Shown here piece after piece: positions 15,472 through 21,823 of a stretch of 21,823 nt of DNA. Under the pieces are notes generated by a model, which had not been told where the DNA came from, made no database searches, and was given only the letters and a program-made list of their open reading frames with translations. The translations under genes were made by a program, and so were the position numbers. This stretch comes from Acidobacteriaceae bacterium. GTDB taxonomy: Bacteria; Acidobacteriota; Terriglobia; Terriglobales; Acidobacteriaceae. The DNA lies in the NCBI GenBank assembly GCA_003156235.1, contig PMGP01000357.1, positions 1 through 21,823 on the forward strand, in the 5' to 3' direction. Position 1 is the stretch's first letter. Every line of letters begins with the position of its first letter.

Positions 15472-16050
15472 ATGAAGACCATCGCACAATCTTTGATTCT
15501 CGCGCTTTCGCTGGCTTTCGCCCCGTTTGCGTTCGCCCAGCATCAAACCTTCACCGTGAATCCCGATGCAAGCAAAGTCGCCTTTACCCTGGGCGGAAAT
15601 ACGCACCACGTGGATGGAACCTTCCACGTGCAGAGCGGTTCGATTGATTACGACCGCAGCGCACAGGCCATCTCAGGATCGGTGGTCGTCGCCGCGGGCA
15701 GCGGCAACAGCGGCGATCAGGGCCGCGATAAAAAGATGAACAGCGACGTATTAGATGTGGCGCACTATGCCGAAGTCTCCTTTGTGCCCAAGAGCTATCA
15801 GGGAACCATTCCTACATCAGGAGATTTCACCATTCAGGTTACCGGCATATTCACACTCCACGGCACACCGCACGATTTGACGGTGCCCATGCAGATTCAC
15901 ATCGAAGGAACAGCTCTCACGACCAAAACTCACTTCACTGTTCCTTATGTTCAGTGGGGATTGAAAGACCCCAGCATCTTCATCCTCAAGGTTGCCAAAG
16001 TGGTCGATATCGACTTGACGCTCGCTGGAAGCCTGTCGCCGGGGAAATAG
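15472..16050 (+). CDS. YceI-family periplasmic isoprenoid-binding protein
   Basis: A 192-residue protein with a clear signal peptide (KTIAQS, then a hydrophobic core, cleavage likely after AFA at 20-22). The mature YceI lipocalin-like domain starts FTVNPDASKVAFTLGG, continues GTFHVQSGSIDYD and has the family's FTLHGTPHDLTVPM strand. The start at 15472 is fixed by AAGGAG 8 nt upstream and by the signal peptide; the frame is open further upstream but not protein-like. YceI proteins bind long isoprenoid or lipid chains and often accompany cytochrome b561. It is last in the operon, 28 bp after the cytochrome fusion. Together with the polyprenyl synthase at the other end, it implies an isoprenoid link. 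Confidence 0.88.
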   Translation: MKTIAQSLILALSLAFAPFAFAQHQTFTVNPDASKVAFTLGGNTHHVDGTFHVQSGSIDYDRSAQAISGSVVVAAGSGNSGDQGRDKKMNSDVLDVAHYAEVSFVPKSYQGTIPTSGDFTIQVTGIFTLHGTPHDLTVPMQIHIEGTALTTKTHFTVPYVQWGLKDPSIFILKVAKVVDIDLTLAGSLSPGK

Positions 16051-16208
16051 CCATCGAACGCCAAATGTAGTCCGGCTCATGACGACCAGGCAAGAAACTG
16101 GCCATCAGCGCGCTTCCCATGTTCTCTCCCGGATTACTCCCGCAAGTCGAACAGTGTCCGGGATTCGGACTCTGACAGTCCAAAAGCGATCCCTTGCCCA
16201 AAAGGCGT

Positions 16209-16868
16209 TTAAGGGGACCTATCGATGCCGTCTCCCCCGGTCCTTCCCATAAGCGTGTTGATCCTCTCGAAGAAACGAGCCCACTCGACGAAATCCTTTT
16301 GCCCCTCAAATTCCTTCAACCGCCGTATCGAGTCGTCAATATGGGGTGAATGCGCAATGAGATCTTCAAAAACCAAATGGAATGCCGCACGCGCTGCAGT
16401 CGCCTTCGACCCAGAATTCTTCGCCTCCTCAATTGCCTCCAGATATAGCGTACGTCCTCGCTCGGGATCTCCCTTTCTGAATGCAAGCATGCCAAAAGTG
16501 GTCTTGTAGGTGGGATCTATCTTACCTCCGCGATCTTCAGCCTTGAGTCGAGAAAGAATAGCCTCGTCCTCAGCCAACTCGTTGAGTTCCATATGACAGA
16601 TGGCTAGGTTGTTGAGCAACATCGGGTCGTCTTGATTTGATCTCAAACCAGCCTGCGCAATCGTCTTAGCGGCCTCGAAATCACAAAAGATATCCGCGAC
16701 GATATAGGAGCTTAGAGTTGCCGGAGCACTCGCGAAAGGCTGATCTCGGAGCCAACAGATGGACTCCTGTCGTGCCGTATCGAATTCTCCGCTATGAAAA
16801 CTCGCCCATGCATTCGCCTCGTGAAGGAGGGGAGGGCTCGTCTTAGATACATCGACCCATTCCCCCAA
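16209..16868 (-). CDS. TPR-like hypothetical protein, probably 5'-truncated
   Basis: About 219 residues of helical repeats resembling tetratricopeptide repeats, for example ANAWASFHSGEFDTARQES and LLNNLAICHMELNELAEDEA. I recognise no specific function. The only start at the left end is a TTG at 16868 without a ribosome binding site. The same frame stays open and repeat-like (LRRALVGANENSIAQIGWLN) up to 17030, where a TGA stops it, with no ATG in between. So the gene seems to have lost its 5' end at the junction with the integrase remnant upstream. It may be a pseudogene. Confidence 0.6.
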   Translation of the reverse strand: MGEWVDVSKTSPPLLHEANAWASFHSGEFDTARQESICWLRDQPFASAPATLSSYIVADIFCDFEAAKTIAQAGLRSNQDDPMLLNNLAICHMELNELAEDEAILSRLKAEDRGGKIDPTYKTTFGMLAFRKGDPERGRTLYLEAIEEAKNSGSKATAARAAFHLVFEDLIAHSPHIDDSIRRLKEFEGQKDFVEWARFFERINTLMGRTGGDGIDRSP

Positions 16869-17004
16869 ACGCGATCTGTTTAGCCAGCCGATCTGAGCTA
16901 TCGAATTCTCATTTGCTCCAACAAGCGCGCGCCTGAGATACGCCTTGCAATGCGATGGTTGCCGCTTTCCCCCTCCAAGGACCCTAAAGCAGACGATAGT
17001 TCGG

Positions 17005-17535
17005 TTAGCTCGGTTGGAGCGATATCCATCTCAATCTTCTAAGGTTGAACTGCCTCGTTGAGTCGAGGAATTTGCGTATGTCTCCGCCCTTAACGTCCTG
17101 AAGCGAAGAGTTCTTCTTTACAGCTTCCTGCATGACCAGCTCAAACCATGCACGGGGGGAGACCATCGGTTCGCCATAGCGGGTGAGGCACACTTGGGGC
17201 GAAGTTGAGCTGCGGTGCTCCCACAGTTCTTTAATGGCGCTCACTGCTGCCTCGGTGAGAATTACCACACGGGCCGTGCCGTTCTTGGTTTTCAGTAGGT
17301 GCAACTGCCTGCGCTCCAGATCGACGCGATCCCATTCGAGCGAGTACAGCTCACTCCGGCGCATTCCTGTTTCGAGAGCCAAAGTCAACTCGGGTTCATG
17401 GATCGGGCACCTCTCGCGAATGATGGCGCGGATGATTGCCTCTTCTTCGTAAGAAACAAACCGGGCTCTGCTGTTTTCCACCCTGTGAAGGCGAACCAGC
17501 CGTGCAAGGGTGGGAAACGAGAAAGTTGACTCACA
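17005..17535 (-). pseudogene. Tyrosine recombinase/integrase fragment
   Basis: The fragment contains the first part of a tyrosine-recombinase catalytic domain: ALETGMRRSELYSLEW with the box I Arg, followed by the beta-strands LERRQLHLLKTKNGTARVV. A piece of linker before it (FPTLARLVRLHRVENSRARF) is in frame but has no proper start; the frame runs back to a TAA at 17536-17538. After about residue 120 the sequence departs from the family: the HxLRHT box and the catalytic Tyr are missing in every frame. It is therefore broken at both ends. It points away from the GvpL/F gene and abuts the truncated TPR gene, suggesting a deletion joined the two. Confidence 0.75.
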
Positions 17536-17579
17536 TTACACTATCTCTGAAAATGCTCTAAGTGCCGGTCCAGCCAGCT

Positions 17580-18383
17580 TCAGACCACCATGGAAGCGGG
17601 TTCTGGAATGTGGATCACCGGCATGGCTACCGCCGACGGCTGCTGCGCGTGGGAATGAGCGCCGCAGGTAAGCCGGTGGACAAAGTGGTAGGGTGGCCAG
17701 GGACCGGAGAGCTGCATCTGATACTCCCGCATCGAGGCGCAGGTGGTGGAGAACTTGTTCAGGTAGCGCTCCACGCTCTTGCGATCAATCAAGTGGGCAA
17801 TATCCAGAGTCATCTTGCAGTTCTCGGTCAACCGGCAGCTAACCTCCTCGTCCAGTGGCATAAAGAGCCGGTGCATCTGGAAACTGACGGCGCGGGCGCG
17901 GGTCTGGCGCTCCCGCTGGCGGGTAGCGTTCTCGCGGAGATTGGTGAAATACTCCCGGTTCGCTCCATCGCCCTGCGGGCGCTTGCCGGCGCCGTGGCCG
18001 GAGCAGTCGCCCACCAGAATTTTCAGATGCATCTCGGACTTGCCGCGTAGCTTGTCGATGTGGCCGAGAAACTGGCGCTGATTGGAACGAATGGATTTGC
18101 GCAGGCTCTCGTCGTCGTGGAAGACGGTTCCAAAGCGGAAGGGCAGTACGGTGGAGTGCTGGAAACAGTCGGCGATTACCCGGGCGTGGTCCACGCCGGA
18201 TTTCTGGTTAAGGGCTTCCTCGGGGTTGTGTTCGCTTACGATAACGGCCAGTTCGCTGGCGGGGTAAACAAAAACCTGGTTTCCGCTGACTCCGAGAAGC
18301 GATTCCATCGGAATGGGTTTGCGATGACGGGCTAATTCAGGAAATGCTTGTTTTTCACCGATGCAGTAGGCATACCATGACAT
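17580..18383 (-). CDS. GvpL/GvpF-family gas vesicle protein
   Basis: A 267-residue protein of the GvpL/GvpF family. It has the signature VLPFRFGTVFHDDESL (79-94), which joins the two domains, and a C-terminal GPWPPYHFV (about 227-235), the usual end of the second domain, followed by a poorly conserved tail. In gas-vesicle producers GvpF/L are minor structural or assembly proteins touching the GvpA shell. No gvpA, gvpN or other gvp gene is visible in the window, so the protein may have another role. The ATG at 18383 has a GGAG 9 nt upstream. Confidence 0.82.
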   Translation of the reverse strand: MSWYAYCIGEKQAFPELARHRKPIPMESLLGVSGNQVFVYPASELAVIVSEHNPEEALNQKSGVDHARVIADCFQHSTVLPFRFGTVFHDDESLRKSIRSNQRQFLGHIDKLRGKSEMHLKILVGDCSGHGAGKRPQGDGANREYFTNLRENATRQRERQTRARAVSFQMHRLFMPLDEEVSCRLTENCKMTLDIAHLIDRKSVERYLNKFSTTCASMREYQMQLSGPWPPYHFVHRLTCGAHSHAQQPSAVAMPVIHIPEPASMVV

Positions 18384-18798
18384 GAGAAGACACTCCGTCT
18401 CCGTGCGCCGGAAAGCGCCACTCGTTGGGGAAGCTCTGGGAAAGTAGAAACAACAGCATAAAAGGCAAACGATCAGGGGATGGAGAACAGGCCCGGATAC
18501 TGGGCAGATAGTAGCCCTGTGAAAATACGGCTGGCAACGTTCCTCGTCACAAAACAGAGTGAACGGAGCTTACATTTGAAGTCTGTATTTGTATGAGTAA
18601 AATAGTAGTTGATGGTGTGAACATTTGTACTATTCTGAGCAGACCAGCTAATCTTGACTGTTATCAATAACTGCCGCCAAGTCGCCTTTATAGCACAAAT
18701 TCCAGGGTAATTGGAACGCCGTCCCAAAAGCGACGATGCCGGACTGAACACTGCCTTGCGCGGCCCGCTTCGAGTATTCTCATCGTCAGGAGGAACGC
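18384..18798. other. AT-richer intergenic region between divergent gvpL/F and DUF502 genes
   Basis: A 415-bp gap between divergent genes, so promoters for both should lie here. I see a short inverted repeat, AATAGTA (18601-18607) with TACTATT (18628-18634), and a GCCC/GGGC hairpin near 18491-18505. No gene or known riboswitch is recognisable. Confidence 0.35.
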
Positions 18799-19488
18799 TT
18801 GAAACCCGTCCTTGCCCGTTCGCTGCGCAGCCTGCAACACAACATCGTGGCCGGCATCATCACCATCGGACCGCTGGCTATTACTTTCCTGATCTTCAAA
18901 TTTCTTCTCGATGAACTGGCCCAGGCCGGCATGCCGGTGATTCTGCTGCTGACAACGATTTTTCCGGAAAACTGGCTTCACCATCCGTTGTTACAGTCAC
19001 TTCTGGCCGTCGTGCTAACCCTGGTAATGCTCTACGTGGTAGGCCGGGTCACATCCCTGGTGATCGGCCGCCAAGCCTTCGATCTCTTCGAGGCCGTGCT
19101 GGAGCGGCTGCCCTTTGTCGCCAAGATTTATACGTCGGTGCGCCAGTTGTTGGACAGCATGATGGCCAAGAAAGAATCCAGCCAGCGCGTGGTGCTGGTG
19201 GACTTCCCTCTTGCCGGTCAAAAGTCCATCGGGTTCCTGACGCGCACCATGACGGACGAGACCACCGGCGAATTGCTGGCCGCTGTGCTGGTGCCCTGTG
19301 CCATCAATCCGACCTCGGCTTTCTTGCAGATTCTGCCCATCAGTCGAATCACGGAAACCGGCCTGACGATGGAGCAGGCCATGAGCATGATCATGACCGG
19401 CGGGGCGGTGGGACCGGAGAGCATCCGTTTCACTCAACCGGCGCTGGAGTCGGAGAAGAACGCTACGCCGCCTGAGCCCTTAGCTTGA
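18799..19488 (+). CDS. DUF502-family membrane protein
   Basis: A 229-residue protein of the DUF502 family. Two membrane helices (about 15-40 and 64-88) are followed by the conserved cytoplasmic stretch PFVAKIYTSVRQLLDSM, then strands including GFLTRT and VLVPCAINPTSAFLQILP, and the family motif MSMIMTGGAVGP. Function is unknown; members are widespread in Proteobacteria, Acidobacteria and plants. The start is TTG, decided by a perfect AGGAGG 6 nt upstream. Its last 26 bp overlap the convergent higA2 gene tail to tail. Confidence 0.87.
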   Translation: MKPVLARSLRSLQHNIVAGIITIGPLAITFLIFKFLLDELAQAGMPVILLLTTIFPENWLHHPLLQSLLAVVLTLVMLYVVGRVTSLVIGRQAFDLFEAVLERLPFVAKIYTSVRQLLDSMMAKKESSQRVVLVDFPLAGQKSIGFLTRTMTDETTGELLAAVLVPCAINPTSAFLQILPISRITETGLTMEQAMSMIMTGGAVGPESIRFTQPALESEKNATPPEPLA

Positions 19489-19762
19489 CCTTGGCAAGGG
19501 ATTTGTCTTTCGCGGCAACCCATATGTCGTACTTGTTTTGCAGGTTCAACCAGAACTGCGCGGAACAACCGAAGTAGGCGCTGAGGCGCATAGCGGTATC
19601 GGCTGTGATGGAGCGCTTGCCGCGCACCAGATCGTTCACACGCGGAGCGGAGACGTGCAGTTCCTTAGACAGCCGGTAGCTGGAAAGCCCGAGCGGCTCC
19701 ATGAACTCCGTCTTGAGAATCTCGCCGGGATGAATCGAGTAACCGAAGGGAAATTTCTGCAT
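19463..19762 (-). CDS. higA: Second HigA-family antitoxin (tandem copy)
   Basis: A 99-residue HigA/VapI-type XRE protein, with PGEILKTEFMEPLGLSSYRL, then SAPRVNDLVRGKRSITADTA as the helix-turn-helix and the typical FWLNLQNKYDIWVA end. It starts one base inside the stop of the preceding higA copy (TAATG), so it is translationally coupled. Its first 70 residues are nearly identical to that copy and the C-terminus diverges. It either neutralises the same HigB or has become a separate regulator. It ends inside the convergent DUF502 gene. Confidence 0.85.
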   Translation of the reverse strand: MQKFPFGYSIHPGEILKTEFMEPLGLSSYRLSKELHVSAPRVNDLVRGKRSITADTAMRLSAYFGCSAQFWLNLQNKYDIWVAAKDKSLAKVKLRAQAA

Positions 19763-20046
19763 TATGCCGCCTGCATTCTCGGCATGACCCTGGCATAAGG
19801 AGGATCGGGATGCTTGTTCTTCGCGGCCACCCACAGATCGTGGTCCATCTGCAATCCAAGCCAAAAGTCAGCGGAGTTGCCGAAGTAAGCGCTGAGGCGC
19901 AAGGCTGTATCGGCAGAAATGGAGCGCTTGCCGAGAACAATGTCGTTCACCCGCGGAGCGGAAACATGCAAATCTTTTGCCAGCCGGTAGCTGGAAAGTC
20001 CCAGCGGCTCCATGAACTCCGTCTTGAGAATCTCGCCGGGATGAAT
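19692..20046. repeat. Direct repeat left by higA duplication
   Basis: The segments 19692-19735 and 20003-20046 are identical over 44 bp, both starting AGCGGCTCCATGAACTCC, with further near-identity around them. They code for the N-terminal part of the two HigA proteins at an offset of 311 bp, which equals one gene length. This indicates tandem duplication within the operon. Confidence 0.8.
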
Positions 20047-20073
20047 TGAATAGGCAAAGGGAATCTTCTTCAT
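19762..20073 (-). CDS. higA: HigA-family antitoxin
   Basis: A 103-residue XRE-type antitoxin, with PGEILKTEFMEPLGLSSYRL, the helix-turn-helix SAPRVNDIVLGKRSISADTA and FWLGLQMDHDLWVA. HigA binds HigB and represses the operon. It lies 8 bp behind higB, with an AGGAG 5 nt before its ATG. A second copy follows immediately. Being adjacent to higB, this is the likelier cognate antitoxin. Confidence 0.88.
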   Translation of the reverse strand: MKKIPFAYSIHPGEILKTEFMEPLGLSSYRLAKDLHVSAPRVNDIVLGKRSISADTALRLSAYFGNSADFWLGLQMDHDLWVAAKNKHPDPPYARVMPRMQAA

Positions 20074-20081
20074 CGCGTCTC

Positions 20082-20363
20082 CTAGTGATAATCGACGATC
20101 TCCACGTCGTATGCATCCCGATCAATCCATCTGAAGCAAATCCGAAATTGATCGTTGATGCGGATGCTGTGCTGCCCCTTGCGGTCGCCGGTCAACGCTT
20201 CCAGACGATTGCCCGGTGGCACACTCAAATCGTGCAATTGCGTCGAGCGGCGCAGAATCATGAGCTTCTTCAGCGCCGAAGTACGAATGTTCGCGGGGAT
20301 GCGGCGGCTCTTGCCTGTATCCCACAACAGTTCCGTATCGGCGTCAGCGAAGCTCCTGATCAC
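20082..20363 (-). CDS. higB: HigB-family toxin (RelE superfamily)
   Basis: A 93-residue toxin of the HigB/RelE superfamily, a ribosome-dependent mRNA endonuclease. It has the family start MIRSFADADTELLW, then SRRIPANIRTSALKKLMIL, the stretch LEALTGDRKGQHSIRINDQF and the end RICFRWIDRDAYDVEIVDYH. It starts with GTG; the Shine-Dalgarno is missing because the promoter -10 ends only 6 nt upstream, so the message may be leaderless or nearly so. It is first of three genes, followed by two antitoxins, the toxin-first order usual for HigBA. Confidence 0.88.
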   Translation of the reverse strand: MIRSFADADTELLWDTGKSRRIPANIRTSALKKLMILRRSTQLHDLSVPPGNRLEALTGDRKGQHSIRINDQFRICFRWIDRDAYDVEIVDYH

Positions 20364-20369
20364 AATTCA

Positions 20370-20405
20370 ATCATAACGCCATTCGTTAAGAATGGCAAGC
20401 GTTAT
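20370..20405 (-). promoter_or_regulatory. higB promoter overlapping a palindromic operator
   Basis: Read on the minus strand, TTGCCA (20398-20393) and TATGAT (20375-20370) are spaced by exactly 17 bp, a strong sigma-70-type promoter. It overlaps an inverted repeat, ATAACGCCATTC (20373-20384) and GAATGGC plus GTTAT (20390-20396 and 20401-20405), interrupted by 4 bases in the right arm. This arrangement fits autorepression by HigA. Confidence 0.65.
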
Positions 20406-20416
20406 CATACCTGATC

Positions 20417-21475
20417 TCAACTGCTCGTCTCATCCGCAGCCAGCGTCTCTCCCGCGTGCTCGCTCTCGGCGGCCACCTTGCGCAGGCTGACGTGTTCGAA
20501 GCGTGCCCAAATAATGCCCACGGGCGCGATGCTGAGAAAGCTCACCGCCAGCAGCGTGGCAGCGCAGGCGGTGGCGGGCTCGGCGGCCACGCCGAAGAAT
20601 CCGGACATCGCCGCGGCCACCACCCCAATCTGCGTGAACCAGCCGATGATCGGCAGTTGCAGGCTGCTGGCAGCCATGCCCGAGGCCATCAGCAACATGC
20701 ATTTGGCCAGCGTCAGCTCCTTCAGTTCCGGGCTGGCGACAAAGGCCGTTATGATCTCAAAATAGGCCAGGGTAATCAGCATCCACATGCCCAGCGAGAG
20801 AGAGGAGGCGATGCCGAAGTCGGAGAAAGAACGCAGCGTATCCAGGCCGGCGCGAAAGGCGCGAATCTTATCGCCGATGGCGTGTCCCAGGCCTTTGGAG
20901 ACAATGCTGAAGGCATCTTCAAGAAGCAACGCCACCGCTCCACCAGCCAGACGCACGGCAACCAGAAATAACGCTCCCGCTATGGTGGTGGCCAGCGCTC
21001 CGTAACAGACTTTCCGGATGACCTCAGGATGGGGCAGCGCGCCCGATGGAGCCAGCAGGATGACAGAGCAGAAAATCAGAGCCATGGAGCCGGCGTCGAA
21101 GAGCCGCTCGACGATGTAAACAGCAATCTGGTTGCTGAGCGGCAGGCCGGTCTTCTTCGAGACCAGGTAGGGGCGCACGGGATCGGCAATGCGGCCAATG
21201 AGCGCCACCGCGGTGAAGCCGATCACCTGCGTTCCCAGCAGCGAGAACAACGGCACCTTTTTGATGTGGCGCAGCAGCAGCGCCCAGCGCACCGCGCGAA
21301 AGACATAGCATACATAGATGCAGCCGAAAGCAAAGCTGATCTTGCGCCAGTCGGCCAGTTTGAGTTGGGAGACAAAGACGCCAAAGTCAAAGTGAATCCT
21401 GTCGCGCCCCCAAACAACCAGCGCAACCAGCGCCAAAAAAAACACAGCACCCAGAATCAACTCGCGTTTCTTCAA
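20417..21475 (-). CDS. YbhN/AglD-like flippase-domain membrane protein
   Basis: A 352-residue protein with about eight membrane helices of the lysylphosphatidylglycerol synthase transmembrane (flippase-like, UPF0104/YbhN/AglD) family. Recognisable parts are FRAVRWALLLRHIKKVPLF, then FTAVALIGRIADPVRPYLVS, and YIVERLFDAGSMALIF (the conserved R, ER and D positions). It has no aminoacyl-transferase domain, so it is not a full MprF. Such proteins are linked to lipid or lipid-linked sugar movement. The start is TTG with GGAGA 6 nt upstream. It follows the lytic transglycosylase gene after 66 bp on the same strand, and its stop lies just 12 bp upstream of the higB operator. Confidence 0.83.
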   Translation of the reverse strand: MKKRELILGAVFFLALVALVVWGRDRIHFDFGVFVSQLKLADWRKISFAFGCIYVCYVFRAVRWALLLRHIKKVPLFSLLGTQVIGFTAVALIGRIADPVRPYLVSKKTGLPLSNQIAVYIVERLFDAGSMALIFCSVILLAPSGALPHPEVIRKVCYGALATTIAGALFLVAVRLAGGAVALLLEDAFSIVSKGLGHAIGDKIRAFRAGLDTLRSFSDFGIASSLSLGMWMLITLAYFEIITAFVASPELKELTLAKCMLLMASGMAASSLQLPIIGWFTQIGVVAAAMSGFFGVAAEPATACAATLLAVSFLSIAPVGIIWARFEHVSLRKVAAESEHAGETLAADETSS

Positions 21476-21541
21476 GATTTCTCCGTTCCCGCTGTCATAA
21501 ATCTCTGTTGTCTAGTTTCTCACCTGAACATGAAAATAACA

Positions 21542-21823
21542 TCAGCGTTCAGGCTTTTGCTGCGATGCCGGCGCCTGTCTTGCTTGCGCTGCTGCTCGCT
21601 TCGCCTCGGCTTCGCGCGCCAGTACTCGGCGATTGAACTCGTGAATGACACGCGCCACATAGACTCGAGTCTCGCGGTAAGGGGGAATGCCGTGGTACTT
21701 ATCCACCGCCTCCGGACCGGCGTTGTAGGCAGCCAGAGCCAGCGCCATGTTGTCGTGGTAGCGAGTGAGCAGCGCATCCAAATACGTTGCCCCGCCGCGC
21801 ACGTTTTCGTCCGGCTTGAAGCT
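21542..21823 (-). CDS. Lytic transglycosylase SLT domain, 3' end only
   Basis: The last 93 codons of a gene that enters from the right edge. NVRGGATYLDALLTRY, then ALAAYNAGPEAVDKYHGIPP and TRVYVARVIHEF are the C-terminal half of a soluble lytic transglycosylase domain (Slt/MltE type), which cleaves peptidoglycan glycan strands; the AYNAG motif is diagnostic. The catalytic Glu would lie beyond the window. A charged, Ala-rich tail of about 25 residues follows. Frame is open to the edge without a start. Confidence 0.88.
   Translation of the reverse strand, partial: SFKPDENVRGGATYLDALLTRYHDNMALALAAYNAGPEAVDKYHGIPPYRETRVYVARVIHEFNRRVLAREAEAKRAAAQARQAPASQQKPER

Noticed and set aside
15986..16309. 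Minus-strand frame with a CxxxxxxxCxxC-like pattern near the end of yceI
   Set aside because: It overlaps yceI and the TPR gene and shows no family resemblance beyond the cysteines.
17003..17024. Sequence resembling a tRNA D arm (TTAGCTCGGTTGGAGCG)
   Set aside because: No pairing anticodon stem, T arm or acceptor follows or precedes it, so it is not a tRNA and probably chance.
18601..18634. 7-bp inverted repeat AATAGTA/TACTATT between gvpL/F and DUF502
   Set aside because: Short arms in AT-rich sequence; could easily be chance, so mentioned only within the intergenic entry.
1..21823. CRISPR arrays, rRNA genes, complete insertion sequences
   Set aside because: No regularly spaced repeats, rRNA-like sequence or intact transposase were seen anywhere in the window.

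Overview
The window reads as a piece of a moderately GC-rich Gram-negative chromosome, most likely an acidobacterium (Acidobacteriaceae/Terriglobales-like). That assignment is inferred from the gene mix (DUF502 protein, HigBA, SgcJ/EcaC-type secreted protein, degenerate haem-copper-oxidase-like proteins) and from overall style, not from a database match. Start codons include several TTG and GTG.

Left part (1-3547) looks like the end of an integrated genomic island. It carries a two-gene Pycsar anti-phage system on the minus strand (a class III nucleotide cyclase followed by a DUF5706-type membrane effector) and an AAA/DUF4143 ATPase. It ends in repeats and a 45-nt 3' fragment of tRNA-Asn (3503-3547), the classic scar of tyrosine-integrase insertion into a tRNA gene. 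The old tRNA terminator follows directly. From there to about 6.4 kb are accessory genes: a secreted SgcJ/EcaC-like protein, an AraC regulator, and a hipB whose hipA partner is frameshifted and truncated.

Central part (6394-16050) is the most unusual. A minus-strand two-component system (OmpR-type regulator plus histidine kinase, with a small Asp-rich protein behind it) faces a tightly packed plus-strand operon across a 337-bp gap containing two long inverted repeats. The operon encodes a (geranyl)geranyl/farnesyl-type polyprenyl diphosphate synthase, an FtsX/MacB-type ABC permease and its ATPase, a 12-helix haem-copper-oxidase subunit I-like protein lacking several metal ligands, a small 4-helix membrane protein, a very unusual 12-13-helix transporter-like domain fused to a CcoO-like cytochrome c and a second cytochrome c, and a secreted YceI isoprenoid-binding protein. 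The first six genes overlap each other by a few bases. The combination of isoprenoid synthesis, isoprenoid binding, lipid/lipoprotein-type ABC transport and c-type haem electron transfer suggests an undescribed envelope redox module. This is inference.

Right part (16.2-21.8 kb) is a mixture: a 5'-truncated TPR gene abutting a broken tyrosine-recombinase fragment, a lone GvpL/GvpF gas-vesicle-type gene, a DUF502 membrane protein, a HigB toxin with two tandem HigA antitoxins under a well-formed palindromic promoter, a YbhN/AglD-like flippase family protein, and the 3' end of a lytic transglycosylase that runs off the window.
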